The position numbers were made by a program, and so were the translations under genes. A stretch of DNA of 64,000 bases from Acidobacteriaceae bacterium (GTDB lineage: Bacteria > Acidobacteriota > Terriglobia > Terriglobales > Acidobacteriaceae), in assembly GCA_903642225.1 (NCBI GenBank), contig CAHJWI010000005.1:1-64000 (forward strand), written 5' to 3'. How positions within the stretch are numbered: position 1 is the first letter of the stretch; each line of letters starts with the position of its first letter. Below the pieces are notes generated by a model, which was not told the DNA's origin, searched no databases, and saw nothing but the letters and a program-made list of their open reading frames with translations. Below, one piece after another: positions 45,210 to 53,819 of this stretch.

Positions 45210-46520
45210 ATGATCCAAAGCCTGCGTAGAGAGTTCAATCGGCGCTACACCGACGAGCAGTACCGTGCCGTGCTGCGCGCGATGGACGATCGTACACGAA
45301 CGCATCTGACGATTCGTGTGGCAGAGACCCCGGTGTTTCTGCCGGGCGACCTGCTACAGCAGATGGTCGACGAAGGCGCGGCCATGACGATGCAACTGGT
45401 GAACGATCAGGAGTACTTGCAGGCCGCTGCGGCCACGATCCCGGCAGCCTTCCGCGTCGCGAACCAGGATGCACATCCTAATTTCATGACTGTTGACTTT
45501 GGCCTTGTCTACGTCGGCGAAGGTCATTGGAACGGGGATGTGGACCTGCTTGCGCCGCGGCTGGTGGAGCTGCAGGCGTTTCCGTCGGTGTACGGGTATC
45601 AGTCGGCGCTTGGTGACTGCTATCGAGAGGCGTTTGGACTGCCGCACGGACTGAACTCTTACCTGGATAACATGGACGAAAAGGCTTACTGGGAGCTGAT
45701 GCGGCAGGCAGTTGTGGCCGACCACGACCCCGCGCACGTGGTGCTGATGGAGGTCACCCCGCAGGAGCAGAAGACGCTGCCAGACTTTCACGTGCACGAG
45801 GATCGGCTGGGTATCCGGACCGTCGACATCTCGGAAATTTATCAGCGCGGACGCAAGTTGTACTGGAGGCGCGATGGTGTGGAGACGCCGATTCATCGCA
45901 TTTATAACCGGGCCATCGCGGATGAGATGGTGCGCAAGGGCATTGTCCCGGGCTTCGACCTGACGGCGGACCTGGACGTGGAGTGGGCTGGCCATCCCAA
46001 CTGGTATTTCCTGTTGAGCAAGTTCTCGCTGCCGTATCTGCAACGGCCAACGGTACCGCCGGCCGTCTTTCTGGACGCGTGGATGCGGGGTGAGGGCCGA
46101 GAGCGCTTGTCGCAGGACCGCTCGCAGTGGGTTCTGAAGCCGCTGTTCTCGTTTGCCGGGAAAGGCATTGAGTTTGCGCCGTCTGAGGAGAGCCTGCAGG
46201 CTATTCCAGCGGACGAGCGTGCCAGCTACCTGCTGCAGCAGCGTGTGCATTTTGAGCCGGTCATTGAAACACCCTTTGGCATGACACGGGCTGAAATTCG
46301 CATTCTGTATGTTTGGCCGTCGGGAGGTAGTCTGCAACCGGCGGGAACACTTGTCCGGCTGGGCCGTGGAGCCATGATGGGAGTGGATCACAACAAGGAT
46401 CAGAAGTGGGTTGGCGGGTCTGCCGGGTTTGTGTCGGCAGCGCCGGTGCGGGCACAGTCGTCCGCCGCACTTAGCCCTGTTGAGAAGTACGTTAAACTTC
46501 GGCAAGAGAGCGCCGGGTGA
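45210..46520 (+). CDS. Conserved-looking protein of unknown function, possibly ATP-grasp-like
   Basis: 436 residues, cytoplasmic, no membrane segments. Notable motifs are HPNFMTVDFGLVYVGEGHWNGDVDLLAPRLVELQAFPS, YQRGRKLYWRRDGVETPIHRIYNRAI and WVLKPLFSFAGKGIEFAPS. The last resembles the Lys/Gly-rich nucleotide loop of ATP-grasp ligases such as glutathionylspermidine-synthase-type enzymes, preceded by an RxIYNR motif typical of that fold. No substrate can be named. The ATG follows GCACC without a strong SD. Its stop overlaps a PilZ gene by 4 nt. Confidence 0.7.
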   Translation: MIQSLRREFNRRYTDEQYRAVLRAMDDRTRTHLTIRVAETPVFLPGDLLQQMVDEGAAMTMQLVNDQEYLQAAAATIPAAFRVANQDAHPNFMTVDFGLVYVGEGHWNGDVDLLAPRLVELQAFPSVYGYQSALGDCYREAFGLPHGLNSYLDNMDEKAYWELMRQAVVADHDPAHVVLMEVTPQEQKTLPDFHVHEDRLGIRTVDISEIYQRGRKLYWRRDGVETPIHRIYNRAIADEMVRKGIVPGFDLTADLDVEWAGHPNWYFLLSKFSLPYLQRPTVPPAVFLDAWMRGEGRERLSQDRSQWVLKPLFSFAGKGIEFAPSEESLQAIPADERASYLLQQRVHFEPVIETPFGMTRAEIRILYVWPSGGSLQPAGTLVRLGRGAMMGVDHNKDQKWVGGSAGFVSAAPVRAQSSAALSPVEKYVKLRQESAG

Positions 46521-46894
46521 GCGAGAGAGTGACCGAAGCAAAGATGGATTTGCGGCAGAGGACGAAGAAGATTATGGGAAGTATGCCATCTCCCATGCGT
46601 GCTGCGGTACGCTTCCCCCTGCACCTGCCAGTCAGCCTGCATGTCGATGGTGGCCTGCTGCAAGCGTTGACGGAAGACATCTCCTCCACGGGTGCTCGAT
46701 TTTTGACTCAGGTAGCACCCCGTGTTGGATCGTTGCTGGTGTGGAACCTGCACTTGCCCGCTGCGGTGATGGGCATGCCGAATGCCGTGGATGTGGATTG
46801 CGTTGGGCGAGTGGTGTGGACGCGTGTGGATGCAGACGGCGTGCGGGTGGGTGCCCTGATTGATGATTATCAGCTGAAGGATGAACAAGCATGA
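46517..46894 (+). CDS. PilZ-domain c-di-GMP receptor
   Basis: 125 residues, a single PilZ domain. The c-di-GMP-binding residues are intact: R28-A-A-V-R32 and the D54-x-S56-x-x-G59 motif in TEDISSTGARF. The GTG start overlaps the preceding stop, and its own stop overlaps the ATG of the response-regulator-like gene, so all three are coupled. Confidence 0.9.
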   Translation: MSERVTEAKMDLRQRTKKIMGSMPSPMRAAVRFPLHLPVSLHVDGGLLQALTEDISSTGARFLTQVAPRVGSLLVWNLHLPAAVMGMPNAVDVDCVGRVVWTRVDADGVRVGALIDDYQLKDEQA

Positions 46895-47619
46895 GTGACG
46901 GGTTCCTTGATGAAGCAGTACCGGACTCCGAGGCCGGCGAACTGGAACAGGCGACAGTCCGAGTCATCCTTGCCGACTCACAGGCGATCTACCGCGTAGG
47001 CATGCGCAAGGTGTTTGCGGTAGAAGACAACATCCGCGTGGTTGCGCAGGCAGAGACGCTGGCCAACCTGCACATTGCGCTGCAGCGTTTCCCGGCGGAC
47101 ATTGTGGTGCTTGAAGGGGAATTGCTGGCAGGCACGGTGGACGCGATTCCTGAGCTGGTGCGACAGGCGCCAGACGCCAAAATTATTGTGCAGGTTGTGG
47201 ACAAGGATGAGAGCAATACCGTGGAGCTGTATCGCCGCGGCGTGCGAGGCGTTGTTCCGCGCTCGATTTCACCGGACCTGTTGATCAAGTGCATTCGCAA
47301 GATTGCGGTTGGGGAGACCTGGATCGACAACCGTTCGATCAACTGGGTGATCGATGCGTATCGCTCGCAGGCTAGTGCCATGACCGAACCCCGTACGCAG
47401 CTGAAGCTCAGCCCGAAGGAGCTGCTGATGATTACGTGCATTACGCGAGGCATGCGGAACAAGGAGATTGCCTACCAGGTAGGCACCACGGAGCAGGTGG
47501 TAAAGAACTACCTGCGAAAGGTGTATGACAAGCTGGGCGTGAGCGATCGGCTGGAGCTTGCCCTTTACTGCATGCACCATCAGTTGCTGAAGCAGTATCC
47601 CACGCAGGAGCTACGCTGA
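46891..47619 (+). CDS. NarL-type regulator with pseudo-receiver (Asp replaced by Glu)
   Basis: 242 residues. Receiver domain: RVILADSQAIYRVGMRKVF, but the phosphoacceptor site reads IVVLEGELL, with E75 where Asp is expected, and the conserved Lys is replaced in VPRSISP. The LuxR HTH LSPKELLMITCITRGMRNKEIAYQVGTTEQVVKNYLRKVYDKLGV is complete. The Glu may mimic phosphorylation, so it is probably regulated by partner binding or level rather than by a kinase. Third gene of the coupled PilZ operon. Confidence 0.88.
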   Translation: MSDGFLDEAVPDSEAGELEQATVRVILADSQAIYRVGMRKVFAVEDNIRVVAQAETLANLHIALQRFPADIVVLEGELLAGTVDAIPELVRQAPDAKIIVQVVDKDESNTVELYRRGVRGVVPRSISPDLLIKCIRKIAVGETWIDNRSINWVIDAYRSQASAMTEPRTQLKLSPKELLMITCITRGMRNKEIAYQVGTTEQVVKNYLRKVYDKLGVSDRLELALYCMHHQLLKQYPTQELR

Positions 47620-47732
47620 ACGTTGTTAGCGTGTGGAGACCATCACAGATGTCCGGCTCGTTCGTGCTGAGACGGCTAGCAAGCCCTAGTGGAAGGAGGC
47701 GAAGCCCCCTTTCCACACTGGTGAACCGTACT

Positions 47733-48326
47733 TTACTTACCCACTTCCAGATCGATGGTGAACTTCACATCGTCGCCAAGCATCGGTGGAGCATACTTCT
47801 GACCGAAGTTAAATGCCGCGCGGCTCAGTGTGCCAGTCGCGGAGAATCCACTGACGGTCTTGCCGCCCATGCCCTTTTGGGGTGCAGCCGGGCCATCCAC
47901 GTCGAGCGTGACCGGTTTGGTCTGGCCGCCGAGCGTCAGATCGCCAATGATCTGCAGCTTGCCGTCGCCGGCGTGCTTGACGCTGGTGGAATGAAATTTC
48001 AGAGTGGGGTACTTGTCCACGTCGAAGAAGTCCGGGCTCTTGAGGTGCTCATCGCGCTTTTCCTGACCGGTGCTTACGGTCTTGGCATCGATCACGGCAT
48101 CCACATGCGAGGATGCAGGGTTCTTGTCATCCCACACGACGGTGCCGTTGACGCCGGAGAAGCTGCCGCGTACAGTGCTGACGCCCAGGTGCTTGATCTG
48201 GAATCCAACGCCGCTGTGTGCGGAGTCGATGGTCCAGGTGGACGCCTGCGCCGCAAGCGGTGCTGCGGAGAGTGAAGCGGCCAGAAGCATGGCTGCGGCG
48301 GTCGTCGCGAAGTGGAGTGCCTTCAT
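47733..48326 (-). CDS. Secreted YceI-family protein
   Basis: 197-residue periplasmic lipocalin-like protein. Signal peptide (ALHFATTAAAMLLAASLSAAPLAAQA), then STWTIDSAHSGVGFQIKHLGVSTVRGSFSGVNGTV, KRDEHLKSPDFFDVDKYPTLKF and LTLGGQTKPVTLDV, the YceI isoprenoid-binding beta-barrel signature. ATG 48326 has GAGG 9 nt upstream. An imperfect hairpin (47689-47716) lies past its stop. Confidence 0.93.
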   Translation of the reverse strand: MKALHFATTAAAMLLAASLSAAPLAAQASTWTIDSAHSGVGFQIKHLGVSTVRGSFSGVNGTVVWDDKNPASSHVDAVIDAKTVSTGQEKRDEHLKSPDFFDVDKYPTLKFHSTSVKHAGDGKLQIIGDLTLGGQTKPVTLDVDGPAAPQKGMGGKTVSGFSATGTLSRAAFNFGQKYAPPMLGDDVKFTIDLEVGK

Positions 48327-48579
48327 GTGGTGTGTCCTCATGTGTGTATTGGCCTGTGCGGTGGGCGCAGGCTTCACTGTTGTGCGGGATCAGCAGTGGC
48401 AAAGGCCAGCTTAGCCGTCGCATGAACAGATGAGGTATAAAGTTGTGGCGATTCTAAATACTTCGATGTCGTACGAAATATTTGGGCCTTGCGTGGCGAA
48501 AGACAGCCGGGCTGCATGAGCCGGATTGTCCTGGGGCGGACGTCGCAGCATTCTGCGGCCAGAGCGGTTCTATGCGAGG

Positions 48580-49860
48580 ATGACAAAACCCGTCATGACC
48601 AGACTTCGCGCAAATCTTAGCCGGCTGACACCTGTGCAGCGCAACGCTTTTGTTGCGTGCTTTCTGGGCTGGACGCTGGACGCCTTTGATTTTTTTATTC
48701 TGACATTTTGCCTGAGCGCGGTTGCAAAGGACTTCCATGTGGGCACCAGGCAGGTGGCGGAAGGCCTGTTCTGGACGCTGGCGATGCGGCCCGTGGGGGC
48801 GCTGCTGTTTGGTGCGATGGCGGAGCGGTTTGGCCGCAAGCCGACGCTCATGATTAACGTTGTGAGCTTTGCGGTTTTTGAGTGTGCTTCGGCATTTGCG
48901 CCCACGTTGCCGGTGTTTCTGCTCTTGCGCGGGCTATTTGGCATTGCCATGGGAGGGGAGTGGGGTGTCGGCGCGGCACTGACCTTTGAGACGCTGCCGG
49001 CGGAGGGTCGAGGTTTTTTCAGCGGTCTGCTACAGGAAGGATATGTGTGCGGCAACTTGCTGGCGGCGTTGGTGTACTGGCTGGTCTTTCCGCACCTGCA
49101 CGGTACGGGCATGCTAACCAACTGGCGTGTGATGTTTCTGATTGGTACACTGCCGGCGCTGCTGGTGTTTTTCATCCGCGCGGGAGTGGAGGAGTCGCCG
49201 GCATGGCTTGCCGGCCGCGGCAGGGAGCGGGTGAAGGTAGCGCCTACCGCGGCCACCCGCAGCCTGCTGTGGAAGAACATTGGCACGTTTGTCCTGCTGG
49301 TTTTGCTGATGACGGCGTTTACTGCATTCAGCCACGGTACACAGGACCTGTACCCGACGTTCCTGGAAAAGGGCAAGCACTTTGAGCCGTCCACCGTTGG
49401 TAAGATCGCGTCCATAGCAAGCGTGGGAGCGCTGCTTGGCGGCGTCGCGTTCGGAACCCTGTCTGAACGGCTGGGTCGACGCCGCACTATCATTCTGGCG
49501 TCGCTGCTGGCCATTCCCATGGTTCCGCTTTGGTTGTGGTCGCATACCGCGGTCATGCTGGCGGTGGGCGGCTTTTTCATGCAGTTCATGGTCCAGGGTG
49601 CGTGGGGCATCATTCCAGCGCACTTGAACGAACTTTCCCCGTCATCCGTTCGGGCTATCGTTCCCGGCCTGGCATACCAGTTGGGGAACCTGCTCTCTTC
49701 GCGCAATGCTGTCTTTCAGGCGGGCCTGGCGACCAGCTTGTTTGCGGGTGCCCTGCAACCGGTGCTGGGGTACACGGTGGGGATCGTTGCGGTGGCAGTT
49801 TGCCTGATGACGCTTGCGTGTGGAGAACGCAAAGGCGAGCCAATATCGCTCAGTGACTAA
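48580..49860 (+). CDS. MFS transporter (SHS/sialate-lactate type)
   Basis: 426-residue, 12-helix major facilitator. The first helix LGWTLDAFDFFILTFCLSAVA and the loop GAMAERFGRKPTLM (GxxxDRxGRR-type) are as in JEN/SHS lactate and NanT-like carriers. The second half repeats GTLSERLGRRRTIIL. GLLQEGYVCGNLLAAL resembles the carboxylate carriers. The starts ATG 48580 and 48595 are both possible. Substrate probably a monocarboxylate or sugar acid, not proven. Confidence 0.85.
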   Translation: MTKPVMTRLRANLSRLTPVQRNAFVACFLGWTLDAFDFFILTFCLSAVAKDFHVGTRQVAEGLFWTLAMRPVGALLFGAMAERFGRKPTLMINVVSFAVFECASAFAPTLPVFLLLRGLFGIAMGGEWGVGAALTFETLPAEGRGFFSGLLQEGYVCGNLLAALVYWLVFPHLHGTGMLTNWRVMFLIGTLPALLVFFIRAGVEESPAWLAGRGRERVKVAPTAATRSLLWKNIGTFVLLVLLMTAFTAFSHGTQDLYPTFLEKGKHFEPSTVGKIASIASVGALLGGVAFGTLSERLGRRRTIILASLLAIPMVPLWLWSHTAVMLAVGGFFMQFMVQGAWGIIPAHLNELSPSSVRAIVPGLAYQLGNLLSSRNAVFQAGLATSLFAGALQPVLGYTVGIVAVAVCLMTLACGERKGEPISLSD

Positions 49861-49911
49861 ACCGTTGACTTGCTGACAGGCCCTATCCCGGCGAGAATGG
49901 AGTGACTCGCC

Positions 49912-50616
49912 ATGCCTCGCATTCACTTCCACCAACAGCTCGCGATTTTGAAGGACAAGCTGCTGGTGATGGCCGCGCTTGCGCAGCAGGCGTTGGAGCT
50001 TTCTGTCGAAGCTTTTCTGACGCGAGACGCAGGCCTGTGCGATCACATCGTCGATATTGAACAGGCCATCAACCTGGCCCAGCGCGAGGTGGACGAGATG
50101 GCGTATGAGCTGCTTGCAAAGCAGCAGCCCATGGCTGTCGATCTTCGCTTTCTGCTGGCGGTGATTCGTATCAACGTGGACCTGGAGCGGATTGGCGACC
50201 AGGCCGCCAACACCGTGAAACAAACCCGTGCGCTGATGGAGACGGAACCCTCCGGCAGCAACCCGGCGGAGCTGCCCGGCGACATTGCGGGGATGGGCGA
50301 AATTGCTCGCCGCATGATCCGTAACGCTTTGCGGTCGCTGTTGGAGGGCGATCCGGAGCAGGCGGAACGCGTACTTGTGATGGATGACGACATCGACCGG
50401 CTGAATCGTGAATCGCAGGCGCTGCTGCTGCAATCCATGCAGCAGCGGCCGGAACGCACCGATCAGGCACTGAACTCGATCATTGTCTGCCGCAACCTGG
50501 AACGTAGCGCGGACCACGCCACCAACATCGCGGAAGACGTTATTTTCTGGGTTCGCGGTGCAGACGTGCGGCATGTGTCAGGCGTGGGTGGAACCGCGGA
50601 GTTGGCAGGAGCATAG
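49912..50616 (+). CDS. phoU: PhoU-family phosphate signalling protein
   Basis: 234 residues, two three-helix PhoU repeats: LAILKDKLLVMAALAQQALELSVEAF...RFLLAVIRINVDLERIGDQAANT, then AERVLVMDDDIDRLNRES...NSIIVCRNLERSADHATNIAEDVIFW. The two E/DRxxDxxxN metal motifs are present (ERIGDQAAN, ERSADHATN). Normally linked with pst genes and a PhoR kinase; here it stands alone, 8 nt ahead of the nitrite/sulfite reductase. Confidence 0.94.
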   Translation: MPRIHFHQQLAILKDKLLVMAALAQQALELSVEAFLTRDAGLCDHIVDIEQAINLAQREVDEMAYELLAKQQPMAVDLRFLLAVIRINVDLERIGDQAANTVKQTRALMETEPSGSNPAELPGDIAGMGEIARRMIRNALRSLLEGDPEQAERVLVMDDDIDRLNRESQALLLQSMQQRPERTDQALNSIIVCRNLERSADHATNIAEDVIFWVRGADVRHVSGVGGTAELAGA

Positions 50617-50624
50617 GACACAAC

Positions 50625-52388
50625 ATGGCTGACGAGAAGCAGGAAGCCTTTCTTGGGGACGCCGCAGAGGGCCTGAACAAGGTACCCTCCGTAAGCCCAA
50701 AAGAAACCAAGACGCAGAAGGTTGAACGACTTAAAGTCGAGAAGAACCCCTGGGATGCGTGGTCTGAGGTGCGCCAGTTTGCGGCGGAAGGTCGCGAAAG
50801 TGTGTTGCCGGAGTGGGCCGGCACGTACTTCAAGTGGTGGGGCATCTACACCCAGGGTGACGGCGTCGGCGCTGTCGGGGGTGTCGGCGGCGAAGGCAAG
50901 GTGTCCGAGTACTTCATGATGCGGGTGGGAATTCCTAACGGCATCCTGACGCCGCTGCAGCTACACACCATTGCCGACATTACGGAGAAGTACGCGCGCG
51001 GCATTGGCGACGTGACCACACGGCAGAATATCCAGATGCATTGGCTGACGATCGAGAGCCTGCCGCTGGTTGTGGATGCTCTGGAGTCTGTTGGGCTGAG
51101 CCCCAAGGGTGCCTGCGGCGACGTTGTGCGTAACGTTACCGGCTGCCCGTTGGCTGGCGTGGACAGCCATGAGTTGCTGGACGCGGCACCGTTGGCCCAG
51201 CGTGTTGCGGCCATTCTCACCGCGAACCCGGAGTTTGTGAACCTGCCACGCAAGTTCAAGATCTGCATCACCGGCTGCCCGGTGTGGTGCAGCTATCCGG
51301 AGATCAATGACATCGGTTTGACTGCGTCCACCCGCACTGTAAACGGAGAGCGTGAAGTGGGCTATTCCATTCGCGTGGGTGGCGGCCTATCGAAGGAGCC
51401 GCACGTTGCGTTGCGGCTGAACGCATTCATCCGGCAGGAAGAAGCGGAGCAGGTGTGCATCGAGATCTGCCGCATCTTTAAAGACGCGGCAGCGTTACGT
51501 GAAAGCCGCAACAGCGCGCGGCTGAAGTACCTGTTTATGAAGCAGGGTTGGACGGCTGAGAGCTTCCTGATCGAGCTCAACCGACGTCTTGGGTATGAGC
51601 TTGCGCCAGCCGGTGAAGAGGCCGTGCCGGACGATGTTTACCGCGACCACACGGGTGTAAACCCGCAGGCGCAGGCTGGTCTGAGTAGTGTCGGCATCTC
51701 CGTCCTACGCGGACGCATGACCAGCACACAGCTGCACGCGCTTGCGACCCTTGCGCAAGAACATGGCAACGGCGGGGAGCTGCGCTGCACGGTCCAGCAG
51801 AACATACTGCTGATCAACATTCTGAATGACAGGATTGGAACAGTGGTTCAGGCCGTTACCGACCTTGGACTGCATGTGGAAGCCACAAACTTCTGGCGCG
51901 GCACTGTTGCCTGCACCGGCACAGAGTTCTGCAAGCTGGCTATCGCGGAGACAAAAGGGTTTGCACGCTGGCTTACGGATGAGATGGATGAGCGCATGCC
52001 GGGGTTCGACCAGCAGCTGCGCATCAACGTGACCGGCTGCCCGAACAGCTGCGGCCAGCACTGGATCGCTGACATTGGGCTGGAAGGCAAGAAGATCAAG
52101 GTCGATGGGAAGATGGTCGATGCGTTTTACTTCTGCGTTGGTGGCGCGGTTGGGCAGCATGCTCGGTTCGCCCGCGCCATTGGTTACCGCGTTCCGGCGA
52201 CGGAGGTGCCCGATGCGATGGAGCGGCTGCTTCAGCGCTACCTTGCGCAGCGCAGCGAACAGGAGAACCTTCGCGCTTACTTTGCACGACATACGGACGA
52301 GGACCTGCGCAACCAGCTGGCCGGCGCCGAGGTCGCACCCGTGGAGCGCGACCTGCCTACGGGTCCCGTCCCGGCCAACGTGGGCTAG
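50625..52388 (+). CDS. Ferredoxin-dependent nitrite/sulfite reductase
   Basis: 587-residue siroheme/[4Fe-4S] enzyme reducing nitrite to ammonia or sulfite to sulfide. The cluster cysteines are C430-x5-C436 (CTGTEFC) and C472-x3-C476 (CPNSC). The two ferredoxin-like half repeats show IGDVTTRQNIQMHW and GGELRCTVQQNILL. The adjacent siroheme genes supply its cofactor. Nitrite versus sulfite cannot be settled by motif. Ferredoxin is the likely donor since no flavoprotein subunit is encoded. Confidence 0.9.
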   Translation: MADEKQEAFLGDAAEGLNKVPSVSPKETKTQKVERLKVEKNPWDAWSEVRQFAAEGRESVLPEWAGTYFKWWGIYTQGDGVGAVGGVGGEGKVSEYFMMRVGIPNGILTPLQLHTIADITEKYARGIGDVTTRQNIQMHWLTIESLPLVVDALESVGLSPKGACGDVVRNVTGCPLAGVDSHELLDAAPLAQRVAAILTANPEFVNLPRKFKICITGCPVWCSYPEINDIGLTASTRTVNGEREVGYSIRVGGGLSKEPHVALRLNAFIRQEEAEQVCIEICRIFKDAAALRESRNSARLKYLFMKQGWTAESFLIELNRRLGYELAPAGEEAVPDDVYRDHTGVNPQAQAGLSSVGISVLRGRMTSTQLHALATLAQEHGNGGELRCTVQQNILLINILNDRIGTVVQAVTDLGLHVEATNFWRGTVACTGTEFCKLAIAETKGFARWLTDEMDERMPGFDQQLRINVTGCPNSCGQHWIADIGLEGKKIKVDGKMVDAFYFCVGGAVGQHARFARAIGYRVPATEVPDAMERLLQRYLAQRSEQENLRAYFARHTDEDLRNQLAGAEVAPVERDLPTGPVPANVG

Positions 52389-52398
52389 GGAGCAACCG

Positions 52399-53046
52399 AT
52401 GAGTCTCTTTCCTATTTTCCTGAAGCTCACCGGACGCCGCTGCCTGGTAGTTGGCGCCGGCAACATCGCCGAGAGCAAGATTCTCAGCCTGCTTGAGGCG
52501 GAGGCCGACGTGACGGTGGTCTCGATCGAGGCTTTCCCACGCATCCACGATTTGGCTGCGGAGGGCTCTCTTAAGCTGCACCTGCGACCCTTTGTTGAGA
52601 GTGACGTTGACGGAAATTTTCTGGTCGTCTCAGGCACGAATGTGGCAGAGGTGAACCGCGCCGTTTTCGCTGAAGCACAACGTCAAAACATCCTGGTAAA
52701 CGCCGTGGATGATCCACCGTACTGTGATTACTACTTTCCATCCATCGTGCGACGTGGTGACCTGCAGATTGCCATCTCCACCGCTGGTGAAAGCCCGGCC
52801 CTGGCGCAACGCCTGCGCAAGGAGCTGAACGAGCAGCTGCCGCTCGACCTGGGTCCGTGGTTGCTGGAGCTTGGCCGCCTGCGTCGTGAGGTGATCGGCA
52901 TGGAGCCGCTGGGCGAACCGCGGAAGATGTTGCTGCATACTCTTGCAACGCGTGAGGTGTGCGGTGCGGAAGCCTGCCCTTCGCGCCAGATGGCACGTGC
53001 TCATGCCCGCGAGTACTATCCCGAGCGCAACGGCACCGCCGCCTGA
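52399..53046 (+). CDS. Precorrin-2 dehydrogenase / sirohydrochlorin ferrochelatase (CysG N-domain type)
   Basis: 215 residues, Met8/SirC-like. The NAD-binding start FLKLTGRRCLVVGAGNIAESKI, VNAVDDPPYCDYYFPSIVRRGDLQIAISTAGESPALAQRLRKELNEQLP are the family hallmarks. It oxidises precorrin-2 and may insert iron to give siroheme. ATG 52399 with GGGAGCAA upstream; 10 nt after the reductase gene. Confidence 0.92.
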   Translation: MSLFPIFLKLTGRRCLVVGAGNIAESKILSLLEAEADVTVVSIEAFPRIHDLAAEGSLKLHLRPFVESDVDGNFLVVSGTNVAEVNRAVFAEAQRQNILVNAVDDPPYCDYYFPSIVRRGDLQIAISTAGESPALAQRLRKELNEQLPLDLGPWLLELGRLRREVIGMEPLGEPRKMLLHTLATREVCGAEACPSRQMARAHAREYYPERNGTAA

Positions 53047-53054
53047 AGGGACCA

Positions 53055-53810
53055 TTGACTCCCACCACCGCACAGCAGGGAACCGTGTACCTTGTCGGAG
53101 CGGGTCCTGGCGACCCGGAGTTGCTGACCCTGCGTGCGGCGAGGCTGCTGGCGACTACCGATGTGGTGTTCTATGACGACCTGGTTCCCGATGCCGTGTT
53201 GGAGGTGTGCGGTGCCTGTACTGAGCGGGTGAGCGTCGGCAAGCGTTGTGGCAGCGCGCGCATCACCCAGGCCGGTATTCACGTGCTGATGGTCGAAGCT
53301 GCGAAGACGGGCCGGAGTGTAGTGCGCCTGAAATCAGGTGACCCGCTCATTTTTGGTCGAGCTGCGGAAGAGCTTGCCGCGCTTGCTGCAGCGCACGTTC
53401 CGGTGGAGATCGTTCCGGGCGTGACTGCGTTGTTTGCAGCTGGTGCTGCACTGCATCTGCCGCTTACGGATCGGCGCAGCTCGTCGCGACTGATATTGTT
53501 GGCCGGTCATCACGCCGCGGACAAGCCGGATGCAGGGGCGCTGTGGCCGGGCACGCTGCCCGTAGCCTCCACGGTCGCTGTGTATATGCCGGGTCGGGAT
53601 CTGGGCCGGTTGGCACAGGATTTGCTGGCGGCTGGCATGCTGGCAGACTCGCCGTGCCTTGCGATCTCAAAGGCGGCTACGCCCGAGCAGCAGGTGGCGA
53701 CCACGCGCCTGCATGGGTTGGCGGATTTGCATGCAGGCCCCGCGCCGCTGCTGGTTATCGCTGGGCCTGCGGTGGAGGCAGTACTCGATTTGCATGCCGC
53801 ACAGCGGTAG
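53055..53810 (+). CDS. cobA: Uroporphyrinogen-III C-methyltransferase
   Basis: 251-residue SUMT, making precorrin-2 from uroporphyrinogen III with two SAM. GTVYLVGAGPGDPELLTLRAARLL, VVFYDDLV, VVRLKSGDPLIFGRAAEE, IVPGVTALFAAGA and PLTDRR are present, as expected. The start is TTG 53055, with GAAGGGA just upstream. Together with the previous gene it completes uroporphyrinogen III to siroheme (CysG activities split in two proteins). Confidence 0.93.
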   Translation: MTPTTAQQGTVYLVGAGPGDPELLTLRAARLLATTDVVFYDDLVPDAVLEVCGACTERVSVGKRCGSARITQAGIHVLMVEAAKTGRSVVRLKSGDPLIFGRAAEELAALAAAHVPVEIVPGVTALFAAGAALHLPLTDRRSSSRLILLAGHHAADKPDAGALWPGTLPVASTVAVYMPGRDLGRLAQDLLAAGMLADSPCLAISKAATPEQQVATTRLHGLADLHAGPAPLLVIAGPAVEAVLDLHAAQR

Positions 53811-53819
53811 TCTTGGGCT

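Noticed and set aside
47689-47716. Terminator between the pseudo-receiver gene and yceI
   Set aside because: The stem is interrupted and has no T tract on either strand; kept only as a note.
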